A DNA stretch of 64,000 nucleotides, from NCBI GenBank assembly GCA_037954665.1, contig JBBMOL010000198.1, forward strand, positions 1,201,832-1,265,831, in the 5' to 3' direction. The stretch is from Laguncularia racemosa. Taxonomy: Eukaryota; Streptophyta; Magnoliopsida; Myrtales; Combretaceae. Of the stretch, positions 34,151-45,000 are shown piece after piece. Numbering within the stretch: position 1 is the stretch's first letter; every line of letters starts with the position of its first letter. Below the pieces are notes generated by a model. The model searched no databases. It had not been told where the DNA came from and was given only the letters and a program-made list of their open reading frames with translations. A program made the position numbers and the translations under genes.

Positions 34151-36369
34151 ACTTGGTTATTCCTTATGTTCTTGCTCAATACTTGTGTTAGAACATGCAA
34201 GACAGAATTGATCGCCTTTTTCTTTCTAGCAAGGTGTTTTGAATTGGGGACATGGTAAAGTCTAAAATTTGAATAAACTATATAAATATTTTATGTATCA
34301 ATATGTGAAATATTAGTTACTTCTAGCACGAGGTAGCGTGGATGACAATTTTGTTATTTATTAAAAAATCTTGGAGAAATTTTGATAGAAAATCTTTAAA
34401 AAATTGTAATATATTAATATTATTTTAATATTTTTCGTATAACCGAAAAACCATGATGTGCTTGAAATTTTGTTTCGTATAGATGTAAAAAGAGGGTTTT
34501 ATTGTGTATGTGTTAAATACTTTTGGTTTTTTATGTTTTGTACATACAAAGAGTAAAAATTTTTAAAAAAAAAGGGGGGGAATAAGCATCTATTTATTTT
34601 GATTTCCCTAAACAAGGTTGGGTTAGGTGTAAAAAAGGGGGTGCTCAAGGCCGTGCTGCTCCAAAAAACGTTTCTTAAATTTTTCCCCCTTTAACACAAG
34701 CTCCAGCTAGGCTGCTTGGGGTTGTGCTACAACTTTCTTGTTTTAACCATTTTTTTTATTCAGCACGGGGTTAGCCAAAGGGCGTGTTAAAGGGGGGGTT
34801 GAATTTTTTTTGCTTTTGACCTTTTTCTGATTCAAAACAAATTTGGGTCTAGCCAGCCATGGGGAGGCGGGGGTGAAATTTATTGGGTTTACCCATTTTT
34901 TTTAAATCGCTTTTCCCTTTTAAACAAGCTGTGCCAAAGGTTTTTGCTGAACTAAAATTTTAAAATTTCCCTTTTCTTCACCAAAATTCATTTCGCCCTT
35001 TCCACCCATTTTTACCCTTTTTAAAACCCCTTTTTTTTTTTTTAAAAATTTAAAAAAAAAAAAAATAAATATTTAAAAAATATGAAATTTTAAAGTATTT
35101 TTATGTGAGACAAAGTTTTTTAAAAAAAAAGCATTTAGAATTAAAAATTTTAAAAACAAAATTTTTAAAATAATGAAAAATTATTTTTTTAAAAAAAAAA
35201 TCGATCGCGTCTAACTAGAACGCTTTTAAAACAAAACCCTAGTAGGTAAGGGGGCGTGATTTGGGGCTTAGCTTATCCCCCAAAAACCCTTTTTTCCCTT
35301 TTTTCCAATTTTTTTTCTTTTTCCCTTTTTTTCCCTTTTCTTCTTTTTTTTCTCGTCTCTCCCCTTCTACTTTTTTTTTTTTTTTCTTCTTCTTTTGGCC
35401 CCCCCTTTTTCCTTCATCCCCTTTTTTTTTCTTTTTTTTCTTTTTTTCTTTGCTTTGTCCCCCCCACAATGGCAACTCCTCATTGCGAGCCCGCGGGGGA
35501 TAGAAAAGGCGGGGAACGACAATGGGCAAAAGAAGGACCCAACGATTTGGATCATGTCCCATCTTTCTCCCTTTTCCCAAGACGGTAGAGGCAAAGTAAA
35601 AATACAACAAAAGCCCAACGGGGGGGCGTAATGGCACGCAACGCCCAAAAATTTCCCAAACAAGGGGTTTTTCGACTAAAAAATTGCGACAATAGGGCGG
35701 ATGCTTCGGTTGGGGGGGGCTAAAAAGGGGGGGCATGGTGGGGGGGTTTAGTGTGTGAGTTATGTGTAACTATATGCATGTATGTGTGTGAGGGGGGACC
35801 AAACCACAAACGGCAGTAGCAACCCACCGGCGGCCACGAAAAACAACCACTGCAACCCCAATAAACGGCATGAATGCGGTATGGATAGCAAAAATTTTAA
35901 CCGTTTAAAAGGACGATTGCAACCCGAAAACAAATGAGGAAGGGTGAGAAAAAGGAAATGTGTGTTTAGAAGGCGAAAAACAGCAATGGTGGTGTGTGGG
36001 GTTGTTGTATGGCGTGAGGATGTGGAAAGCATGTGAAGGAATAGGTGTGTGTGAGAGTGTGTGGGTGTGGTGAAGGGGGGGTCGTGTGTTGGTGTGTGGT
36101 GTGGTATGGCTATGTAAATGGATGGGAAAAAATGGTAGGTATTAGGTATGGTAGTATGTATAGGAAAGGGGGGGGGTGGTGTAAGTATGGAGTTGAGGAT
36201 GATGTATAGGGGTTTTGTTGTATGAGTAGAGATGATGTGTGGAGTGTGAATATGTTTTGTAGGTATGGAAAGGGAATGTTGTGTGGCAAAGCTGTGGGTG
36301 TGTGTGTTTGGGGTGTAAGGTGTATATGGATTGTGTGTAATGTTTTAAGATGGCTGTGGTGTGGGTATG
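34151..36369. other. Low-complexity, homopolymer-rich sequence beside a gap
   Basis: No gene is supported. 34640-34960 has gcacgggg/gtgcc phrases reminiscent of the LTR motif clusters. 35030-35215 is almost pure A/T tracts. 35280-35460 is T/C-rich. 35740-36369 is G/T-rich with very little C. Runs of six to eight G or C are common here and rare elsewhere. Open frames of 80-165 codons are low-complexity artefacts. Confidence 0.6.
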
Positions 36370-36663
36370 TGATGAGTGTCGATCCAAAAAATAAACCTAC
36401 TCCCAGACAATGTTGATTTGCGTTTTGTAGTGGTAGGGGGTATCCAAGGGGTTGGTTAATATTTTTATTCAAAGAGAATTAAAGAGGGGAAAAGAAAAAA
36501 AGGGGGGTTTTTTTTTGTGAATCAAATAATATTGAAACAAGATAATAAAATCGAAAAATTTATAAAAACCTAGCCAAGGAATCAAGTGTTTAAATTTGAG
36601 GAATTGATCCGATGAAATGTTTTCTATTCTTTTTTCTAGATAAATGGTTTTGGTTTTTAAAAA
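36370..36663 (-). repeat. Athila LTR fragment ending at the gap
   Basis: From TGATGAGTGTCG onward it follows 6001-6290 phrase by phrase but with lost or lengthened homopolymers (for example GGGGGG then a T run where the sister has GGGGTGTTTTG). No primer site lies to its left, so it is a solo or broken LTR. It is cut by the N run. Confidence 0.78.
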
Positions 36664-37163
36664 NNNNNNNNNNNNNNNNNNNNNNNNNNNNNNNNNNNNN
36701 NNNNNNNNNNNNNNNNNNNNNNNNNNNNNNNNNNNNNNNNNNNNNNNNNNNNNNNNNNNNNNNNNNNNNNNNNNNNNNNNNNNNNNNNNNNNNNNNNNNN
36801 NNNNNNNNNNNNNNNNNNNNNNNNNNNNNNNNNNNNNNNNNNNNNNNNNNNNNNNNNNNNNNNNNNNNNNNNNNNNNNNNNNNNNNNNNNNNNNNNNNNN
36901 NNNNNNNNNNNNNNNNNNNNNNNNNNNNNNNNNNNNNNNNNNNNNNNNNNNNNNNNNNNNNNNNNNNNNNNNNNNNNNNNNNNNNNNNNNNNNNNNNNNN
37001 NNNNNNNNNNNNNNNNNNNNNNNNNNNNNNNNNNNNNNNNNNNNNNNNNNNNNNNNNNNNNNNNNNNNNNNNNNNNNNNNNNNNNNNNNNNNNNNNNNNN
37101 NNNNNNNNNNNNNNNNNNNNNNNNNNNNNNNNNNNNNNNNNNNNNNNNNNNNNNNNNNNNNNN
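36664..37163. other. Assembly gap, exactly 500 N
   Basis: A round number of N is a placeholder, so true distance across it is unknown. All open frames reported across it are meaningless. Confidence 0.97.
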
Positions 37164-37575
37164 AACATTCATTGAATAAAACAAAGATGTATAAAAGGGA
37201 GAATATCTAGCAAAGAGCTTATACCATATGCTTTTACTTTATACTACAAGGATTATATGCTTGATAATATCCAATGAAGTTTAATTGGGTGTTTTCCTTA
37301 GTGGATTAAGTATTTACTTTTGGAATAAAAATTCTTTTGCTAAACATAAGGATTAAAGTTTGTTTGTTTAGATTAGCTATTGAATTTTGTCCATAGTAAT
37401 TTGATCACAGGAAACCAGTTTGGTTGAAGTAGTAGCCGTTAAAATTACAAGTCATGAATTACAAATGAATAGATGCTTGGAAAGATGAAAAGAAAGTTTG
37501 TATAATCTACGACAGATTTCTCAATTGATTTGATGCAATTGCTTAAGGACAAGCAAGAGTTAAGTATGGGGGAAT
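37164..37575 (+). mobile_element. 3' internal end of a plus-strand Athila element
   Basis: It ends with the phrase TTGCTTAAGGACAAGCAAGA followed by TTAAGTATGGGGGAAT. This is the conserved pre-LTR stretch and polypurine tract of Athila elements. No coding motif remains; the coding part must lie in or beyond the gap. Confidence 0.75.
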
Positions 37576-39294
37576 TGATAGAGCCATTTTATACTCAATC
37601 TTTATAGTATAAATTGTGTAAATTATTATTGATTTTATAGAAATCATAAGGAAATGGTACTTTAATTCTATCATCGTGATAAATCAGGTTAAATGGAGTC
37701 AAGGATGCTAATTCAAGTAAATTAGAGAAGTCATCTATAACTTGGTTCAAAGACAAGGATTTACACCACCGGAGGGAAGTACATGGGCGTGTAATTGAAG
37801 TACACGCCGTGTACTTGGTTTGAATCAACAAGAAGATACACGGTTGAATACACGGCCGTATATCGAAGCACGTTGCGGCACGGCCATGGCGCAAACCGTG
37901 TTACACACTGAACAAGAAGACGAAAATGTGGACTTTGAACAAGAGAGACACGGCTTAGGGCATGGCCGTGGTGGAAGCCGTGGGAGAAACCATGCTTGGA
38001 GCCGTGGTGGAAGCTAGACGTGCCAAGGAGAAGAAAGTGTGGAACATCAACCAGATGAAGGCATGGCTGGAAAATCTAGCCTGGGTCCAACCGTGGTACA
38101 CATTGGACACGGATGAAGACTTGTAGATTATGCACAGATGAAGGCACGTCTTGAAACCTGGCCGTGTGTGTAACCGTGGTACACACTGGGAGCGGATGAA
38201 GACTTGAAGAATATGCACAAAGGATGGCACAGCTTGACCCACAGCCGTGTGGTAGGGCGTGCCAGGCAGACGAATCTTCACTTCTCGAAATCTACTTGGA
38301 AAAGGAAAGACATTTTCGTATCTTGCTCGCAAAAGATCACATGCTATCCCTCTAATAATATAAATAGAGCCAACCCTAGAGGGTTAGGGGAACTTTTGAA
38401 CTTTTGAATCTTTAGGATCTTGAAGAACCTTGATCATCTTGGAGGCAGGGCAGGCAACTGGGTTCATCATGTCTTTACTTTTTATTTCGTTTTATTGATG
38501 AACATGTTTTAGTTAAGCTACTTTTCTAGCCAAAGGGTCATAGATTTTAATTCTCCACAAATTGTGAGGTCTAATTGACTTGTATTTATTCTATTCTTTG
38601 CTTTCGGTATTCATAATATCTTCTAATCGTTTTGTCATTATTATCTTTGTTGATTGGTATGAATAGAGCTCTTCTACTCAATTAGCAAGTTAATATATTG
38701 TCAACTAGCACGTCAAATCCGTAATTGTTTGATTGTTCTAGTCTTAGTGACGCAATAACATGTTTGGTTATAAAGAAGATGATCGAATTCATGTTATGGA
38801 GGTGTATGATCATGTTTAAATAGGTTATCTTATAATCTACTGGCATGAATTTGGGGGTCTCTCTAGATTTTAATGCTATTGATAGATTAAATCCAAAACA
38901 CTTGTCTAGGGTTATTTAATCAATAAGAGAAATAATTCAAAGCGCTTGTCTGAGGTTATCGAGGAAGTAAGGAGAGATAGGTTATTAGAGCTAGTTAATA
39001 ACCATAACAGTTTATTTAGAACTAAGAATAGAAAACATTTGCATCGATGACAATTCCTAGAATTAAACTATCTTGATTCCTTTGGCTAGGCTTTTTATTA
39101 ATATACAACTTTCTTATCTTGTTTTAATTTATTCGATTCACAAACCAAACCCCCCATTTTCCTTTTCCTTTTTATTCTCCTTGGATAGAAATAAGTTTAA
39201 CCAATCTCTGTGGATTCGACCCTACTCACTACTATATGCAAATCATATAATTGTCTAGGAGTAGGTTTATTTTTGTTGGATTCGAAACCCATCA
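37576..39294 (+). repeat. Athila 3' LTR, plus strand
   Basis: Starts TGATAGAGCCATTTT and ends GATTCGAAACCCATCA, the inverse of 6001-7625, and is 1,719 bp. It abuts Tat internal sequence at 39295, so this Athila inserted into, or recombined with, the 5' part of the Tat element. CACGG/CCGTG motifs crowd 37785-38270. Confidence 0.87.
38359..38367 (+). promoter_or_regulatory. TATA box of the plus-strand Athila LTR
   Basis: TATAAATAG, matching the box of the minus-strand LTR, downstream of the CACGG/CCGTG cluster. Confidence 0.65.
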
Positions 39295-39303
39295 CCTACC
39301 CTA

Positions 39304-40560
39304 GAGAAGTACACCCAGTTGCTATCGGCTCCAACACTAACCGATCAAATCTATATGCCAAACCTCGAGGCCGGGCCAGCTGGTACCTTCAGCAGATTAT
39401 TAGGCATCTGAAAAACAGCAGTCAACAAAGCCCTAGCAGACTGTAATGGATATTGCATACGGATGGATGATTTGGAAGCCTGGTTCATCGCCCGGGACCT
39501 TCTATATTCACTACCGGGTCGCAGAGCTGGTGACCCAATTTCTGGAGGGAAGATCTTACATCCCAGCTCTATTTGCTGAACAGATCTGGAACTTAAATTT
39601 CCTCAAGAAGAAAGGCCATGGGATTCTCCACTCAAGCCTCAACCTTCTGCTGATCTGGTTTGTAAGCCACCTTAAGTGTTTCGGGCCGAACATGGTCCGA
39701 AAAACCTTAGCCCAGCAGGTGGATCTTATAGATTCTTGTATAGAAAAGGTGAAGCTACCCGACGACCTTACCAGCCACAGTTGGGTAGAGCTGCTTAGGA
39801 GCTTCAGTGCCGAAGATATTCTATGGACAGCCAGGTGGAGTTGCTGTAATAAAATCATCTTGACCTGTAGAAACTTCCAAGCAGTACCTTTAATCGGAAT
39901 CAGCGGATGTGTTGGATATCACCCTAACTCAGTGGTCCGCCAGTTTGGTACCATCCAAGATATAGTTTATTGGCCCTCGCTGGGAGCAGTCACCTTTGAG
40001 TATCAAGATCCGAACCTGTTGGTAGCCAAGAAATTTGTTAAGCTGGCAGAGGTCAAGGCACTTTAGAAGCCAGAATTGAAAGCCCGAATGTGGACCTCGG
40101 GAATTAGAGGCGAATGGAAAACACCGAGCCACCAGAGAGTTTGTAATCCGCTAGCTATACCAGACAGGGGAAAGAGCATATCGAGTTCTAGACGTCACCC
40201 AACCAAGACCAAACAAGATCAATCCAGAGACAGAAGTATACCTAGAACAGGTCAAGGCCCGAATGGAGGTATACTTTGAAGCTGTAGATCATAAGAAAGA
40301 CATTTGGAAGGGACGCTTCAAGGAATCCGACCAAGGAACAAGGCCTTAGAAGCACAATTGGAGAAATGCCAAGCCAAAGTCAAGGAATTGGAAGCCGTCA
40401 TCAGTGGGAAGTCTGAGCCTCCACAACAGAAGACTAAAAGAACTAGGGAAATAGATCTTTATTGTAATATTTTATTTCGAACTCCAGAATTTTCAATATT
40501 AATAAAAGTGAATTTTCAATATTACATTGTCAATCAATTGTCAACCTTTTTACTTTTAGC
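39304..40560 (+). pseudogene. Tat/Ogre ORF1 protein, frame-shifted
   Basis: An ORF upstream of gag is a mark of Ogre-like elements; its function is unknown. The main frame is 39446-40066 (206 codons), with a helical region and YHPNSVVRQFGTIQDI, which resembles the conserved VRQFG block of this protein family. An upstream in-frame piece encodes RPGQLVPSADY-like text in a different frame. The tail near 40250-40420 (VYFEAVDHKKDIWKGRF, then LEAQLEKCQAKVKELEAVI) forms a likely coiled coil. At least two frameshifts and a stop at 40064-40066 break it. Assignment rests on position and remembered family motifs. Confidence 0.6.
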
Positions 40561-40695
40561 ATCCGCATGACACATGCATATCATTCGTGCATTCATTACA
40601 CTAAAATCAAAACAAAATGCGAATCCAGTATCAAAATAGCTTCCAAGCAACCGAACCCTCCTAGAAGCCCAGTTCTCACGCGCTCAAGAACAAGA

Positions 40696-41691
40696 ATGGC
40701 CAACAGTAGCGACAACCGCAACAACGCCAATGCTGAAGCTGCCTCGGACTCTAGGATCATGTCCCTAGAACAAACAGTCCAACAACTAGCTGCCCAGGTT
40801 CACCTCCTAACTGAAAGCATCGGCCTCCTGCGCAACACTCAGCCAACCCAGGAAGAGTATTCAAGGGCCAGAAAGGGGAAAGCAGTAGAGGGACAGCCTC
40901 CGAAATATGAAGAGATCAATTCCTACCTTAACCCGGCCTTTGAATATGAGCCAAAGGTCAACCAGGGCCCGACCTCTGATGACCTGAAAAAGGAAATGGA
41001 AGAGAGGCAGAAGGAGATGGAGAAGCGACTCTTCCACAGCTCCATGACAAGATGAAAAGCATTGAAGGCCCTGATGGTTTTGAACAGGCCGGAATCACCA
41101 ATCTGCCAGCATACAGGGAAGAGATATACCCTGAAAAGTTCAAGACCCCAGAGTTTGAAAAGTATGATGGGACCGGTTGCCCCAAAATGCATACCAGGCT
41201 ATATGCCCGGAAAATGAGCAAGTTGCTCAATACGACCAGCTCATGCTCCAGACATTCCAAGACAACCTTACAAGCCCTGCACTGGTCTGGTATGCCCACT
41301 TGGACTTCAACATTGTCAACACTTGGGAGAAGCTAGCCCGGGCGTTTTATGATCAATATAAGTTCAATATTGAAGTCGCCCCATCTGTAATCGACCTGGG
41401 GAGTCTCCGAAAAAGACATGCTGAGCCGTTCAAGGAGTATGCTCAGCGCTGGAGGGCCCAGGCCGCTAGGGTAGCCATCCCGATATCTGAGAAGGAATTG
41501 ACATCCATATTTGTCAATACCCTGGACAAGACCTATTTCTCACACCTGGTAGGCCAGACCTCATCCAGTTTTGCAGAGGCAGTGGCTACGGGGTGCAGGA
41601 TTGAGAATGCCACCACCACCGGTAGACTCCAAACAATGGAGCCTCCTAGGGTCACACCGACACAAAGGCCTGTAGGAGGAAACAGAGCTAA
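40696..41691 (+). pseudogene. Tat Gag, N-terminal and capsid part
   Basis: The start is taken at the ATG at 40696 (MANSSDNRNNANAEA). SLEQTVQQLAAQVHLLTESI forms a coiled coil. Three successive frames carry it onward: to 41055, then 41052-41230 (GFEQAGITNLPAYREEIYP), then 41177-41691. The last holds the retrotransposon Gag core, WEKLARAFYDQYKFN and SLRKRHAEPFKEYAQRW. The coding stretch is cut at 41696 by element B2 and resumes at 50072. Confidence 0.82.
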
Positions 41692-41696
41692 AGAGT

Positions 41697-42537
41697 TAAT
41701 ACGAACCACGCCAACCCGTGACAAAAACCTAATACCAATACGTTCGGAAATTCGTTGCCTAAGACGCCCAAACACCTAAAGTGGAAACTGCGACCCATTG
41801 TCTATAAGCGAGACAAGAAACCTTGGTATAAAAGTGAAGACGCCACAATCGGGATGGAAGACCGATTGATAAGTCGGGATGAACGCCACGGAAATCAATC
41901 CGATAAGTTCGATTTAGTTCTTGAAGAACCAAGAGAGGTGCCTCTCAAAAGTGTTTAATGTTCAAAGATGTTTAATCTAAGTTGTTCTAAACCCTAGGAG
42001 CTTTTATACTAGGGTTACAATTCGTGTAAAAACAAGTCCAAAACGACGTAGTTTAGTTAATGATATAAAAACGCGAAACAGAACAAACTGGCCGACAGGG
42101 GATACACGGCCTGTGTACACGCCCGTGTACTTTGGCCGTGTACTTTTTTGTGCAACTTCTGGCAACATACACGCCCGTGTACTTTAGCCGTGTATCTTTC
42201 TGTGCAACTTCTAGCAACATACACGCTTGTGTACTTTAACCGTGTATCTTTCTATGGATTTGCTTGACTCCATACACGGCCGTGCCTTGAAAATACACGC
42301 CCTCTTCAACCCGTGTCCGGTGTGACTTGTATAAGAGCAAGGGTCTTCCCATGGTTGTTCCAATCCATCCCAACTTCATGATTGCCCCAATCCTTCCCGG
42401 CTTCATGGACATCCTTTATCAACCTGTTAAGTGCTTCCTTGAGTCGTTTCGCTCGACTTCTTGTGATCGGTCCAGGCGGCACTTCAAGAGGATCCACATT
42501 CCTTCTTCCGGCTTGACTCTCATCATGGATCTCATCA
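41697..42537 (-). repeat. 3' LTR of element B2
   Basis: Plus-strand start TAATACGAACC (second base changed from TGATACG) and end GGATCTCATCA, 841 bp. TATA box on the minus strand TATAAAAG at 42001-42010. A ~52 bp repeat with ACACGCCCGTGTAC-type motifs occupies 42097-42252. Confidence 0.9.
42097..42252. repeat. ~52-bp LTR minisatellite with ACACG/CGTGT palindromes
   Basis: TGTGCAACTTCTGGCAACAT then ACACGCCCGTGTACTTTAGCCGTGTATC recurs with a 52 bp period (42149, 42201) plus a partial first unit. The other LTR of this element (49650-49790) has a shortened last unit, so unit content varies even within one insertion. Confidence 0.8.
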
Positions 42538-43830
42538 TTCCCCTCCTCTTGAAAAGGATTTGTCCTCAAATCGTCACCTACATCAAAAGGACTCAGATCA
42601 GTAACATTAAATGTGGAACTTACTTGATACTCACAAGGCAAATCTATCATGTATGCATTGTCGTTGATGTGCTCAAGAACTTGAAATGGTCCATCGCCTC
42701 TAGGATGTAGTTTAGATTGACGTTGCACGAGAAACCGCTCTTTGCGCATGTGAACCCAAACCCAATCGCCAGGTTTAAAAATAGCTTGTTGACAACCCTT
42801 GTTGGCTTGTTTCACATACTGCTCTGTTCGTCGCTCAATGTTCAGCCTTGCCTTTTCATGGATTTGTTGAACAAATTCAGCCTTCTTCTTGCCATCTAAA
42901 TTAAACATACTCAGAAATAGGCAAAGGTGATAAATCCAAAGGAGTGAGTGGATTAAAACCATACACAATTTCAAAAGGAGAAAATTTAGTAGCAGAATGC
43001 ACTGTACGGTTATAAGCAAATTCAACATGCGGCAAACAATCCTCCCAACTCTGAATATTCTTTTTAATTATAGCCCTCAACAAAGTAGATAAAGTTCGAT
43101 TCACTACCTTAGTTTGACCATCAGTCTGTGGATGACAAGTAGTAGAAAACAATAACTTAGTTCATAACTTAGCCCACAAGTCTTCCAAAAGTAGCTTAAG
43201 AACTTAGCATCCCTATCTGATACAATTGTTCTAGGCATACCATGTAATCGCACAACTTCCTAAAGAATAAATTAGCAGTATTACAAGCATCATTCGTTTT
43301 GTGACAAGGAATGAAATGTGCCATTTTAGAAAACCTATCAACAACTACAAAAACAGAATCCCGACCATGTCTAGACCTAAGTAATCCTAACACAAAATCC
43401 ATAGAAATATCTACCCAAAGCTCATGAGGAATGGGAAGTGGGGTGTAAAGCCTTTGAGGTTGAACTCTAGATTTCGCTTGCTTACATGTGACACATCGCT
43501 CACAAATCCTCTGAACATCTCGTTTCATGTGAGGCCAATAGAAGTGTTCCTGCAATACCTCTAATGTTTTTGCTACTCCAAAGTGTCCCATTAAACCTCC
43601 TCCATGAGACTCCCTCACAAGTAATTCTCTTAAAGAACAAATTGGAATGCACAATTTACTCTCCCTAAACAAGAATCCATCATGTTTATAAAATTTTCCA
43701 TGCCCACTCTTCTCACATTGCACATACTCCTCATAAAAATCCCGATCAGCAGCATATAACTCCTTAATGTGCTCAAAACCAAGCAATCTAGAACTAAGAG
43801 TAAAGATAAGAGTATACCTTCTAGAAAGTG
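42306..43830 (-). pseudogene. CRM-like integrase, tail extending into the LTR
   Basis: The zinc module (HGGGLMGHFGVAKTLEVLQ, CERCVTCKQAKS) and the core (VDISMDFVLGL, VFVVVDRFSKMAHF) are intact. A one-base shift near 43260 and another near 43170 break the core. The catalytic Glu is Lys (TDGQTKVVNRTL, codon 43108-43110). The tail has WVHMRKERF, HPRGDGPFQVLEHI and NVTDLSPFDVGDD, then NPFQEEGNDE. It then reads 232 bp into the 3' LTR as GPITRSRAKRLKEALNRL to a stop at 42306. A C-terminal tail in the LTR instead of a chromodomain fits CRM elements. Confidence 0.85.
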
Positions 43831-44253
43831 CATCAGCAACTACATTCTCTTTACCTTGCTTGTAGTGGATGACATATGGAAATGTTTCAATGAACTCCAC
43901 CCAACGAGCATGCCTTTTGTTCAGCTTGTATTGCCCCTTCAAATACTTCAAAGATTCATGATCAGTGTGGATCACGAACTCTTTTGGCCAAAGGTAGTGT
44001 TGCCACGTCTCCAGGGCACGAACCAATGCATATAGCTCCTTATGTAAGTAGGGTAATTCAAGGTTGCCCCACTTAGCTTCTCGCTAAAGAATGCAATCGG
44101 TCTTCTCTCCTGCATAAGCACTGCCCCAATACCTAATCCTGAAGCATCACACTCAATTTCAAACGTTTTAGTAAAGTTAGGTAAAGCAAGTAATGGTGCC
44201 TGAGTCAACTTATTTTTAAGCGTTGAAAGGCCTTCTCTTGTTGCTCTCCCCAA
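43831..44253 (-). pseudogene. CRM-like RNase H, element B2
   Basis: FEIECDASGLGIGAVLMQ, IAFFSEKLSGATLNYPTY and, after a one-base shift near 44030, VRALETWQHYLWPKEFVIHTDHESLKYL. The domain closes with GKENVVADALSRRY. The catalytic acids are present. It lies in normal order between RT and the integrase zinc module. Confidence 0.87.
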
Positions 44254-45000
44254 CTGAAGCCCACGTTCTTCTTAATTACCTCAGTAAGTGGTGCTGCAAT
44301 GGTGCTAAAATCCTTCACAAATCTCCTATAAAAGCTCGCTAGTCCATGGAAACTCCGCACATTACTTACATTGGTTGGACTAGGGCATTCTTGGATCGCA
44401 CGAACCTTTTCTTCATCAACCTGTATTCCTTGCGCACTAACAACAAAACCAAGAATCACAAGTTTGTCTGTGCAAAAAGTGCACTTCTTGAGGTTAGCAT
44501 ATAATTGTTCCTTTCGGAGCACTTCTAAAACATCCCTCAAGTGTGACATATGATCTTCCAAACTTTTGCTGTAAATAAGAATGTCATCAAAATAGACAAC
44601 CACAAATTTTCCAATAAATGTCCTCAAAACATGGTTCATAAGTCTCATAAATGTACTAGGTGCATTAGTTAACCCGAAAGGCATTACTAACCACTCATAC
44701 AATCCATATTTTGTCTTAAATGCAGTTTTCCATTCATCACCTTCTTTCATTCTAATTTGGTGATATCCACTTTTCAGATCAATTTTAGAAAAGACACTAG
44801 ACTCATGTAACTCATCTAACATATCATCTAAGCGAGGAATGGGATGACGTTACGTTACCGTGATGTTGTTGATGACGCGATAGTCAACACACATTCTCCA
44901 TGTCCCATCCTTCTTAGGCACCAAAATCACTGGCACTGCACATGGACTCATGCTCTCTCTCACGTACCCCTTCTCCATTAATTCATCGACCTGCCTTTAG
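44205..45000 (-). pseudogene. CRM-like reverse transcriptase, element B2
   Basis: An open frame of 205 codons (44205-44822) covers palm and thumb: the FSKIDLKSGYHQIRMKEGDE block, LVMPFGLTNAPSTFMRLMN, catalytic YFDDIL (about 44583-44598) and the FHGLASFYRRFVKDF block. The N-terminal part (TWRMCVDYRVINN-type) lies at 44830-44960 in another frame. The active site is intact, unlike that of the Tat RT. Confidence 0.88.

Noticed and set aside
35239..35736. 165-codon minus-strand open frame, with overlapping frames on the plus strand
   Set aside because: Long Lys or Phe runs from T/C homopolymers, no domain, beside a gap and in low-quality sequence.
36110..36472. 120-codon minus-strand frame rich in Thr, His and Pro
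   Set aside because: Product of the GT-rich tract; no motif and it runs into an LTR.
36590..37210. Four open frames of 175-192 codons
   Set aside because: They consist of the N run and have no sequence.
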